64,000 nucleotides of DNA, taken from positions 62,001-126,000 of the forward strand of contig CACVBU010000148.1 in the NCBI GenBank assembly GCA_902728285.1. The letters are read 5' to 3'. The DNA is from Clytia hemisphaerica (taxonomy: Eukaryota; Cnidaria; Hydrozoa; Leptothecata; Clytiidae). Within the stretch, counting starts at the first letter, position 1, and each line of letters begins with the position of its first letter. Position numbers and translations under genes: made by a program. Below the pieces are notes generated by a model. It searched no databases. It saw nothing but the letters and a program-made list of their open reading frames with translations, and had not been told where the DNA came from. Of this stretch, positions 1-12,400 are shown in pieces.

Positions 1-314
1 AAAAAATACAAGGGCCTGTTTCCGCCGACCACGTTGTCGTGCACGCTCGGTTAAGATTTCCAAGAATATGCGAGTTCTCTAATGCTCGTTCGTACTGTTT
101 TCTCTGCTAAGTATTTTTAGTTTTAAGAGGCGGACACGAGAGGACTTCTAAAGAAATTATTCTTCAATCAATCAATGAAGGGAATAAATATAAAGTGCTC
201 GATCCACCTTTTCGATTGAAATGAAACCTTTCATTTTCGTAATGTTCGCAGACATTTTATTTGAACAGTGTATAATCTCTTTGAAGAAAGGACACGGGAA
301 TTTACTTTACTTAC

Positions 315-415
315 TTTCTACTCCTGTACTTCTTGGCCTTTGGACTGAATAACCATCCGACGTGCTGTTCAACAGTTGGATTGTTACCGTATTTTGATTT
401 ATGGTACCTTGGAGC
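315..415 (-). CDS. LARP1: LARP1 coding exon 15, donor at 314
   Basis: A 101-nt exon (acceptor TTTACAG) encoding APRYHKSKYGNNPTVEQHVG then WLFSPKAKKYRSR. The stop codon seen just after it falls inside a perfect GTAAGT donor (309-314). LARP1 homologues continue here into DM15, so the transcript most likely splices to exons beyond the left edge. Confidence 0.88.
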
Positions 416-3400
416 CTGTAAAAATGTTAGGTATAGGAATCAGTGAGATTATGAAGGACAAACAGAAAACGTTTTAGCTCAAATGTTGTCATTTTATAGC
501 TTCGCAACTGTACTTAATATGCGAAAAATTGTTATAATTTTATCAGAGGCGGGAGTTTACCTTGTTTTGCAAGTCTTCTTTGACGATTGCAGGGAAGAAA
601 CGCGGAATATTTTTCTTTGATTTGTTGCTGCTGGAGCTATCTCTTCCCCTTCTACTACCTGGAGTTCTTTGGTCATTTGAGGGGACTGACTTGGCTTTAG
701 TCATAGATTCGGTTCTTAGTTTTGGACGGAACTCAGGAGCATTAACATGGAGTTCGGAGGAACCAAGGATATCTGTTGAAATTTCTTTTACTCTTTCGGA
801 TAAGGACGCATGTGTGTGCTCGTTCTTCTCGGGAGTTTTCGGTACGCGTGCTTTGTTTGATTTGGGTGGCATGACAATTTGATCAGCCTCTGAGTCAGAC
901 GAATCGTAAACTTGTCTTTTTAATTCATGAAAATCTTTTTCACTGATCATGCCAACATTCCCGATGGAGCTGGAGAGCTCAACCTAACAAAAAAAACAAT
1001 GCAATGACAAGAGGCACTTGAACAAGAAAAAACTTTACATAAACAACATTTTTGTTAAGTTTGAATTCAGAATCAACATTTCTGACGGCGATATAAAACA
1101 TATCGTAAAAAGTTGATCGAAAAAACTAGTTTCATCTTGCTACCAAAGAAATGGAGACATTCAGATAAGAAAGGTCCAGTACGGTTGGTAGCAATTTACC
1201 AAAGTTAGCATCGAATTAAGTAGCTTGATATATCTTGTGTGAGTTTCACTTTCTCATCAACATTTTTGACGGCGATATAAAACATATCGTAAAAAGTTGA
1301 TCGAAAAAACTAATTTCATCTGGCTACCAAAGAAATGGAGACATTCAGATAAGAAAGGTCCAGTACGGTTGGTAGCGATTTACCAAAGTTAGCATCGAAT
1401 TAAGTAGTTTGATATATCTTATGTGAGTTTCACTTTCTCATCAACATTTTTGACGGCGATATAAAACATATCGTAAAAAGTTAATCGAAAAAACTAATTT
1501 CATCTGGCTACCAAAGAAATGGAGACATTCAGATAAGAAAGGTCCAGTACGGTTGGTAGCAATTTACCAAAGTTAGCATCGAATTTAGTAGTTAGATTTA
1601 TTTTGTGCGAGTTTCACTTTCCCATCAACATTTTTGACAGCGATATAAAACATATTGTAAAAAGTTTATCGAAAAAACTAGTTTCATCTGGCTACCAAAG
1701 AAATGGAGACATTCAGATAAGAAAGGTCCAGTACGGTTGGTAGCAATTTACCAAAGTTAGCATCGAATTTAGTAGTTTGATTTATCTTGTGCGAGTTTCA
1801 CTTTCTCATCAACATTTTTGACGGCGATATAAAACATATCGTAAAAAGTTGATCGAAAAAACTAGTTTCATCTGGCTACCAAAGAAATGGAGACATTCAG
1901 ATAAGAAAGGTCCAGTACGGTTGGTAGCAATTTACCAAAGTTAGCATCGAATTTAATAGTTAGATTTATTTTGTGCGAGTTTCACTTTCCTTTCAACATT
2001 TTTGACAGCGATATAGAACATATCGTAAAAAGTTGATCGAAAAAACTAGTTTCATCTGGCTACCAAAGAAATGGAGACATTCAGATAAGAAAGGTCCAGT
2101 ACGGTTGGTAGCGATTTACCAAAGTTAGCATCGAATTTAGTAGTTTGATTTATCTTGTGCGAGTTTCACTTTCTCATCAACATTTTTGACGGCGATATAA
2201 AACATATCTTAAAAAGTTAATCGAAAAAACTAATTTCATCTGGGACTACGCAACGGCAAAGATGGCGGACGCAAAACCGTCAATCTGTAACTTACGGTAC
2301 TGATTTTCCAGAAATTTTAACTCTTTGCTTAGTGAACAGTGCTTAAAAGCAGAAGAAAGTTTACACCAAAGATGGAAGAATTGATGCGGAAACTTTTTCC
2401 TGAAAATTACAGTTCAACCGGTGCTGTACAATCAGAATCTTTGGTGGCGAATGTACCCGTTCCTGACCTAGCTACCGTGCCCGTGTACCGTGACTCTCAA
2501 CCTCCGAAAGAACCACCTAAAGAACCACCGAAAGAACTTCAATACGAATGTAAATGGGGTTGCAAAAGGTCATTTTCAAAGCCATCGGGAAGGTCAAATC
2601 ACGAAAGAAAATGTCCGCTTAAAAGTCACACTAAAGATCCTGTATCGAAAAAAACTGTTAACCTTAAAGTGACATCACTTAGCCTAAATAAAGAATCGTC
2701 GTCAGAACCGATAAATCCGAAAGATTTCCAGCCAAAAGTATGGGGCAATCACACAGTGAATGACATCGATCAGATCCTTTCTGCCGCGTTCAATGAAACC
2801 AGTCAATGGCGGAAGAATATCTTCAACGTCCCAAGTGGTGCAGTCGGTAAAAGCTTTGTTGAGGAAATCACTCACTTGATAAATTTATGGAACAATCTGT
2901 CACCTTTGTCGAATGTCGCCTTGAAAGCCCTGTCCGTGTTACCATCGCTCCTTTTACAGAAACCATCAAAGACATCGAAATCGAGAGAACATACGAAACA
3001 TCTACAGCGACGTCTGGATCTTTGGAGAGAAGGCGATTTTGACTCGTTGATCCGCGAAAGCCGAATGCTACAATCAAAATTTTCAAAGTCTGCTGCTGAT
3101 CGAGTTACATCAATATCGAAACGATTTAGTGATTTGATGTTTCAAGGCAAAGTAAACGCAGCAATCAAACTCTTATCTAACTCAACGAATTCACACGGAA
3201 TTGTACCAATCAACGATACCACGTTGCAAATTCTTCAGCAAAAGCATCCTAGAGGTCAACCAAAGATTGACGAGCTGATTGTTCAGGGACCATTCAACAA
3301 AATCGACCCCACGCTTTTTGAAGCCATCGATGAAGAACTCATAAAAAGTATGGCAGCTAAAACAAAAGGTTCTTCCGGCCCCTCCAAGATCGATGCACAA

Positions 3401-6400
3401 ATGTGGCAACGTATCCTTTTGTCAAAAAACTTCGGTGATCGTTCTAGTGATTTATGCAAGGCGATTGCAAGGATGACGAGAATCATGTGCACTGAACAAT
3501 GCAACAAAGAATCCGGTAGGGACATGGAGGCGTTCTTATCGTGCACCCTGATACCTTTGGATAAGAACCCCGGCATTCGACCGATCGGCATCGGGGAAGT
3601 TCTTAGACGCATCGTTGGAAAGACTGTTACAACATTCCTGAGGAATGAAATACAAGAAGCAGCTGGCAATCTCCAACTGTGCGCTGGTCAGCTGGGTGGA
3701 TGTGAGGCTGCAGTGCACGCGATGGCAGACATCTACAACGACGAGAACACAGACGGTGTTCTACTGGTCGACGCTTCAAATGCATTTAACAGCATAAATC
3801 GTGAAGTTATGATGCACAACATTAACATCCTTTGTCCAACCTTGGCGATGTTTGCTACCAACTGCTATTCAAACCACGTCCGTCTGTTTGCGATTGGAGG
3901 AGCAGAGTTGTCGTCTTCTGAAGGTACAACACAAGGAGATCCGATCGCTATGGCTCTCTACGGCATATGTTTGCTTCCCTTGACCGACACCCTCCGAAAC
4001 GTACCAGATACCAAACAAGTCGCGTACGCTGACGACATCACTGGTGCTGGTAAACTTGTTGCACTACGCAAGTGGTGGGATGACCTAACGCAACTCGGTC
4101 CAACTATCGGCTACTACCCAGAACCTTCTAAGTCATGGTTGATAGTAAAACCCGAAATGTATCAAACGGCACTCGACACATTCGAAGGTACGTCTATAAA
4201 GATCACAGCAAAGGGGCATAAACATCTCGGTGCTTCTGTTGGGGAAAAAAGCTACAAGAAGGAATTCGTTTCAAATAAAGTCGAAACCTGGGTTAAAGAA
4301 ATCAAAACTTTGTCAGACATTGCAATAACTCAACCCCAAGCTGCGTATGTCGCCTTCGTTATTGGCTACCGGCAAAAATTCAACTATATCATCCGAACTC
4401 TAGACGATATATCAGAATTGCTTCGACCCATCGAAAATGTCATCCGTTTTCACCTCATACCAGCCATATGTGATGGCAGACAGTGCTCCGATATTGAAAG
4501 GAAGATCCTCTCGTTTCCGATCAAGATGGGAGGCCTTGGAATCATCAACATCGAGGATGAGGCTAAATTTCAAAACGAAACAAGTCGTTTGGCAACTAAA
4601 GTGCTAGTCGAGCGCATCATAACACAATCAAATGAATCAATTGATCCAAGTCAATCGAAAAAGATGTTGAAATCACTAGCCGCTAAACGAATTGGAGAAC
4701 AAAAACGATCACTCGATCAAATCGTTCAACAACTCCCATCAATCAACCAAAAAGCTTTGGAAATCGCTTCATCTCAAGGTGCTTCCTCGTGGCTGACCAC
4801 TCTTCCACTGAAAGAAGAGAATTTTGTATTGAATAAACGTGAATTCGCTGACGCACTCCACATGAGGTATGGCTGGGAAATGAAGCGACTGCCCATCAAA
4901 TGTGCCTGCTCAGCCAACTTCACAATCGACCATGCGCTATCTTGCCATCTTGGCGGCTACGTTATCCATCGACATAACAACGTTCGCGATACTCTGGCAA
5001 CCATGATGAATGAAGTCTGTCACGACGTGTCGATCGAGCCCCAGCTTATGGATTTGTCTCGTGAACAGGTCGATTTACCACGCTCATCTGTTACTGGGAA
5101 TGAAGCTAGGGCGGATGTTAGTGCTAATGGATTTTGGCAGCGGTATCAAAGAGCATTTTTTGACGTGAAGGTTTGCAACCTTTTAGCTCCGAGCTATCGC
5201 ATAAAATCTATTGGCACTACATTCACTTCCCTTGAAAAGCAAAAGAAGAGAGCATATAACGAACGGATTCTTCAAGTTGAGAAAGGGACTTTCACCCCAT
5301 TAGTATTTGGTGCTACAGGTGGTGTAGCCCGAGAATGCTCAATTTTTATGAGCAGGTTAGCTGATAAAATCTCGGCAAAACAAAAATGCTCGAAAAGTGA
5401 GGTTGTGAATGGCATACGACGCAAAATTTCCTTCGTTTTGATCCGATCAGTGGTTGCTTGCCTGAGAGGTGAACGATCGAGTCGTTCGTTTACCCCAGAA
5501 CAAGCGGCACTGAAGGACTCCAAACTGACGGAAATTTTGACGTCCTTGCATGTTTGAGTGTTGTGGGTTAGACGATTACATAGGCTACTTTTTCGAGGGT
5601 TTCTTTTCAGTTTTTCATCATTTTGGTCTTTTCAGGTGTTTCATTGTTCTCTTTTTTTACAATTTATACAAAAGTATGTTTGTTAATATATTTGACTCAT
5701 GTAGTATATCATTTTGATTAAAAAAGTGTTTCATTTTTTCGTGAAAAAAATTTCATCTGGCTACCAAAGAAATGGAGACATTCAGATAAGAAAGGTCCAG
5801 TACGGTTGGTAGCGATTCAAAATTGATAAATTCAGATGTTATCGATGGTTAAGCACTTGTACCCAACAGCCTTTTAAACGATCATGTATCTCCCTATTTT
5901 TATATGCGAAGCATCGGGGAGGGCTCAAATTTTCTAACCTGTACCGTGTAACTTTAGATAATCACTCTCTTCCTTTAAAGGCACGCTGTAAACGCTACTT
6001 AAAAAAATAAATAAAAAATGCCCCCCCCCTCAAATAAAATGATGTGAAGGTAAACTTAGATCTATGTTAATAATGGTAATTATTCGAAATAATTTTGACC
6101 CGTTTTTACATCCCTAAATTGACAAATTTGTATTCAAATAATAGTGAAAAGCAAAGTAAGAGTTACTATTCTACTATTCACCGTATCAAGTGAACTTGGT
6201 TAAAAATCATTACATAACCCCACTCCTTTTAAACGCTTCTCCAGAATAATGGTCCTTTCGAAAGACAGTTGTGAATGACATCATCAATAATTACGAAATT
6301 TCCGAAGGTTTCAATTCAAAATTCAGCCAAGCTGTTGTAAAATAATATCAAGTCAATCGAAGGTTTTTAAAGAAATTTCGCTCTCAAGCTCAAGGGTTGA

Positions 6401-9400
6401 AGGGCTGAAGCAAGGGCTAGTACAATATCATGAAGAAAATACCTTTCGATTATAGTAACTTCCATCGTCGTCTTCATCCAACAGATCTTGTTCATAGTAA
6501 TATAAACCATCGCTGATCATATGCGCCAATTCTTGAGTCATTTTTGTTCGGTTGGTAAAGTTGCCTGTACGGTCATGTTTTTTAGGAGGAGGTGGTGTTT
6601 GAGTAACAATCATAATTTTTCCAATCTCAAAGTCATCCAGTTCATCGTCGGAATCGTCAGACCTTAAATAGAAATAGAATAAGAGCATGTTCTCACGAAA
6701 GAATCAATATTTTTTTCGGAGAGACTATTATATTAATTTCTCATTCCATGATATTCCTACCTTGTTTATTAGGTTCATAACAGTTACTCCTATTCAACTT
6801 AATTTAGGAGAATTGAGGTGCTTTGAGCCGTATGTGCTTTAGTGAAACATCGAGTAATGATTTGAGTCTACATTATTACGAGTTTTAATTCATTTATACC
6901 TTGCCCTCTTAAACCAATTGGTCATCTGGTTTGCGAGCATGATAGGGTGATAAAATTACAAATCTATAGTCAAAATTGTTCTAAACTATTAGATTCCTGT
7001 CTGTCTCTTTGTGGAAAGAAATGCAATACTGAAAGGCAACTCACCAATCCTCCATATTGGCGGGGGGATTCGTAATATCTTCATCGAATTCAAAGTCGAG
7101 TTCCTCTCTTGCATCGACAAGATTCTGCACAAGAAAATTAAATTCATAGTAAAGTTGAAGGCAAATTTTAGTTGGGGACTTATAAGCTTTCTTACAGAAA
7201 CAAAGACAATTAACAAGAGAGTAAGAAAATCGGGCTCTATCAGAAATTAAATATTACCATTTTATATCACTATGCAAAAAATAAGAAAAAAATAGCAAGC
7301 CAATCTCGAGAAATACGCGTTTTCTCTAAATATGGCAAAAGGAAATTTTCCCCAAATAAGGAAATCCGCTCTTTCCGGCCAAAAGACTTTTTCCGGAAAA
7401 GACGGCTCAAGCCACTTTTTAGAGAACCTTGCCTTCTATCTTTGTCCAAAAAATTAAAAACTAATAAACTCATTTCACACAAAGTACAAAAACCCCATTT
7501 TTAGGGACTTTTTGGCCCAAATTTGCCCAAAAAAATTATTTTATGAAAATCGGGCTCCATCAGATTATAAAAATTACCATTTTACATTACTGTGCAAAAA
7601 ATTAGAAAAGAATATAAAGCCAATCGCAAGAAATGCCCTTTTCCCTAAAAATGACATAAGGGAATTTCCCCAAATAAGAAAATCTAATTTTTACGGCCAA
7701 AAGAAATTTTGCGAAAAAAACTGCTTGAACCGCTTTTTAGAGAACCTTGCCCTCTATCTTGATGCAAAAAATCATTTTTAAGGGCTTTATGGCCAAAATT
7801 TGCCCAAAAAAATATTTTTTGAAAATCAGATTATAACAAGCAACATGCTGAATGGACCTACCTAATGATTAACATCAGATGAAAATAAGAAAGAAATGAC
7901 AATAATTGTACAAAAATTCAGAATGGAAAAATAAAGCTTGTGTGTTGAATAATGTAAAATGGTAAAAAGGAATTTCCCCAAATACGAAAATCACTTAAAC
8001 CATTCAGGCCCAAAAAACCTTTTAAGCTGTTTTTGGCCCAAATTTGCCCAAAAAGATTTTCCTTAAAAATCTGGCTCCTTCACATTTTGGGCATTGCCAT
8101 TTTGCATCATTGTGCAAAAAATCAGAAAAAAATTAAGAGTCAACATTGAGAAAAGCTATATTTTCTTATTTGGTTAAAGGGAATTCCCCCAAAATACGAA
8201 AATCCATCTTTTAAGGCGAACAAGAATTTTCCAGGAAAAACCAATTCAGCCATTCTTTAGAGAATCTTGCCCTCCATCTTTGTACAAAAAATCAGAAAAA
8301 AGTAATGACAGGATTTTGCACAAAGTCCAAAAAACCCTATTTTTAGGCAGTTTTTGGCCCAAATTTGCCCAAATATATTTTTTTTTCGAAAATCGGGCTC
8401 CGTCACATTTTAGGCATTGCCATTTTGCATCATTGTGCAAAAAATCACAAAAAAATAATGAGTTAACTTTGAGAAAAGCTATATTTTCTTATTTGGTTAA
8501 AGGGAATTTCCCCAAAATACGAAAATCCGTTTTTTAAGGCGAATAAGAATTTTCCGGGAAAAACCACTTCAGCCATTCTTTAGAGAATCTTGCCCTCCAT
8601 CTTTGAACAAAAAATCAGAAAAAAGTAATGACAGGATTTTGCACAAAGTCCAAAAAACCTATTTTTAGGTAGTTTTTGGTCCAAATTTGCCCAAATAAAT
8701 TTTTTCTCAAAAATCGGGCTCCGTCACGTTCTGGGCATTGCGATTTTGCATCATAGTGCAAAAAATCAGAACAAACTAATGAGCCAATCCTGAGAAAAGC
8801 TGGTAACAGACGGACGGACGAACAGACGAACGAACAGACGAACGAACAGACGAACGGACATGGGTTAATTTATAGAACCTCCACCGGGGTACCCGGAGGT
8901 AGGTCCAAAAATTACCATTTTACATTACTGTGCGAAAAATCTGAAAAAAATATAAAGCCAATCGCCAGAAATGCTCTTTTTCCCTAAAAATTATATAAGG
9001 GAATTTTCCCAAATAAGAAAAAAAAAATGCTTCAGCCACTTTTTAGAGAACCTTGCCCTCGATCTTTATGCATAAAATCAGAGAAAAGTAATGAAGTAAT
9101 CTTAAGTAATTTTACACAAAGTCCATTTTAAACTTTTTGCCCGAAATTTGCCCCAAAAAAAATGGTTTTCGAAAATCGGGCTCCGTCCTTTTGGGAATCA
9201 TCATATTGCATCACTGTGCAAAAAATCATTAGCAACCAACCTTTTTATTAATTGAGCCGGATCTCCTTTTAACTTGGACCCATTCTTCTATTTCTTTCTT
9301 GTTGCGAATGAAATTCGGAACTATTTCCTCATCTTCTTTTTCATCTATTAATTAATTTGGCAATATGAAACATAGGTATCATTGTAATTTAGAGTATGGA

Positions 9401-12400
9401 CTGATCAGATACCCCTTGCATTTACATTATTTTAACTTGCCAGTTTTTACCACCCCCAGCAATGGTCTCTACAACTCTAGAACGGACCACCCATACGTTA
9501 GCATTAGATTTGTAGTGATTTTGTGACATTGTACATCGTAGAATTAAAAAGAAATGTTCTTTGACAATTTCATACCAATCAAAACCGTATAAAATTGTCT
9601 GGTTGTTGGAAAAAATTAAAAAGGTTGGAAAAAATTAAAAAGGTTAGAAAAAATTTTCTAATTTTGTTTTGATTTTGACAATCCGTGAACTGTTTGAGAA
9701 AAGATCTTCAGCCACAGTTGATTGAGTTGATTTAAGTTAAACTATTTTTTGAACTACTTTAATCGTAGAAATTTTAGCGAGAGTAATTTTAGCGTATATT
9801 AGCTAGTCAGGAAAATCTTGATTTTTTTGGATTTATTTTAGCGAATCACGATTTCAAAAAATTTCGCGTGGATAAATTTTAGCGAATACTTGTCTGAGAA
9901 AATTACGCGTGGATTAATTTTAGCGAATCGCCATTTCCAAATAACTTTTTGAGCTGTTTTGAGATGTATTTTGGTGAAAGTTCGAGATATAACGGAGGTT
10001 CGAGATAAGCGTGTGTGTTTAAGCCTACATTTTCTTCCAGAACTCTAGGGACCGACAAAAATAAATATCTTTATTAGTTTTCGCAAAAATCGTAAAAAAA
10101 AAGAAGAAGAAAAAACTGGATTTATTTTAGCGAATTGCGTTTTGGAAAAATTTAGCGCAGATAAATTTTAGCGATCTGTCGATTCGGCGTGTTTTAGCGA
10201 GATTAATTTTAGCCAAAATAGGGAAAACTCGCTAAAACGCTAAAATTAGTCTCGCTAAAATTTCTACGATTAAAGTATTAAATTTGCCTCGCAAAAGTTG
10301 TGAAAGCTTTTAGATGTTTGTTCATTGCTATAAGATTGAATACAACCACCCTTAGTGATGAATTAAATTGGTCAAATTAGACCTAAGCATAATAATTATT
10401 TTACCTGCTATTTTGGGGACGGGTAGCTTCGGCTTTTTATCCAGCTTTGATGGCTGGTATTGTAAAGTAAGGCTCTGGGTCTCTATTTCTGTCGATTCTA
10501 GTTCTTTTTCTTCTTCAAGTGATTTTACCTCTGTAAAGGAAAGAGGATACCATCATATTATCTTGTAACAAATTCCCATTACTTCATAAGAGTTTACAGT
10601 TAGTAAGTCAGAGGCGCAGTAGTGTAGTGGTTATCACTACTTCTTGACTTCTGTGCAGGGGGTTGGGGTTCGATTCCCATCCGGTGCTGTGATTTACTTG
10701 GCAAGTGAATGAACCTTCGCCCGGGTCAACCCATGTCATGTTGTGTGTGTGGAATTGGGTACCACGGTCTCATACAAGAGCGAGGGGAGATATACCTGAC
10801 TCTGTGGTGTGGTTGCCAATACTTGTCGGGTTCGACCATGCGAGGATGTAATGACCTCTCGAGTCGTTCGAGAATAGTAGCTATACACCATCAGCTATGT
10901 GTGTCGCGAGCACGAGTTGGCATAGTCAGCTAAGCGCAGCGATTTCCCTATCCTAGGATAGTGAATGCTGTCCTGGATAGAGCGTGTTCCGTTTATCAGA
11001 AGGACTATCTCACTCTCTTTTAAATAGCTCTTTAAGTTAGACATTTATATATTACCAAAAATTAACTTGCAAAAACATAAAAAAAGACATTTCAAATTGC
11101 TTACCTTTTTCGTCAGTAGGCTGTGATGGTGGATCATGCAACAAGGCGGATTTGTAGGATGTGTTCTCAACTGAAAGATTAAATTATTTTTTGGTATAGA
11201 AAACAAAATTATATCCATAAAAACTTTCATAAAAATACAAAACACAGAGTAAATCTGTTTACAGACTATATTGTATTATTATATACTAGCCGGTAACGGC
11301 ATCGCACGCCGATTAGGCACTTAAAGTCCTTTGGATGTTGAAGCTGGCTTAAAGGCATGATCAAATAAAAAAAAGAAATCTCTTCAAAGTCTGACTCTAG
11401 CCCTCCCCTGGGTGTCTTATCTTTTTACCATATTTGGATTGTGTTGTGTCCCGGTGATGTAATTTCTTGTTTAAGTCAAAGCTTATCAGAAAGAGCATCG
11501 TTATTAAAACTATACCGTACCAAACAGAGTCGTACGAAGCGACTCTGCAAGTAGATATGTTTCTCGCTTCTCTCGCGTTAAATACGCCGTCCTGTTTTGA
11601 TAATTTGAAAAATTTGTATGTAATGGTAGAGGAGTGAAACTGATAAATTAATAAAAATGACAATTCTTCATGAAAAAAGCAAGTGCAACTCAGATTAAAA
11701 AAAATAAGACAATTCTAAATTGCTTTTTTTAAACCCTTGTTGTAACTTTTCAAATTTAAACATGTAAAAAATGACGTACACACTTTTGTAACAACGACTT
11801 TTTGTAACAACAAGTGTTTTATATGAAGAAAGAGGCGGACTAATTTTCCTTTTGATTTTTATTGCCCTTTGAATGCTGTTGTTGTTCGACAAACTTTTTT
11901 ATTTTTATGTTTTGATTTACATATGAAATGTTCATTTATATAAAAGGAATTTGTGTTGTTTTGAAAAGAATTCGAAAGTCATTAATAAAAACAATCGTCA
12001 AATACATTTCAAACAAAAGAAAAGAGAAAAACAAAGGGGTGGGCAAGCCTAGGTGTCACTTTCGTTTTCTCAAGCAATTGATAGATCGGATAGAGCCTGG
12101 TTTAGACTTTATTCACCCTTTGTTTTTAAATTTAAGGCCCATCTACATTTAGTCATTTTAATTTCTGCCCTGACTTGCCTGCTCTTTTTTTCTCTTTTCT
12201 TTTATATCTTTTCCAATGTAATTAACGATCCTATTTATTAATGACATTCGAAATCTTTTCAAAACAAAACATCACATTCCAAATCTAAGTCAAAACATAA
12301 AAATCAAAATGTTTGTTGACAACAACAGCATTCAAAGGGCGATAAAAAGCAAAAGTCAAAATAAGTCCACCTCTTTCTTCATATAAAAACATTCAAGTCG

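Larger units (their letters stand above)
7225..9235. repeat. ~320-bp degenerate repeat units in LARP1 intron
   Basis: The phrase AATCGGGCTCC and its variants recur at about 7230, 7548, 8070, 8392, 8714 and 9175; three of these are 322 bp apart. Each unit also shares TTTGGCCCAAATTTGCCCAAA, CATTGTGCAAAAAATCAGAA and GGGAATTTCCCCAAAATACG-like phrases. Diverged units also occur at 30.3-32.1 kb and 59.7-60.4 kb. No coding capacity. Confidence 0.82.

Noticed and set aside
562-882. Plus-strand ORF of 106 codons opposite LARP1 exon 14
   Set aside because: Mirror of the conserved minus-strand exon; no start context or homology of its own.
1072-2241. Hammerhead ribozyme in the 184-bp satellite (TTGATGAG...GAAAC on the minus strand)
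   Set aside because: The core needs CTGATGA; the first base is T in these units, one unit loses the motif, and no proper stem II is formed. Not called.
10611-10690. Functional tRNA gene
   Set aside because: A and B boxes are present but no acceptor stem closes and a long unrelated body follows; it is a SINE head.
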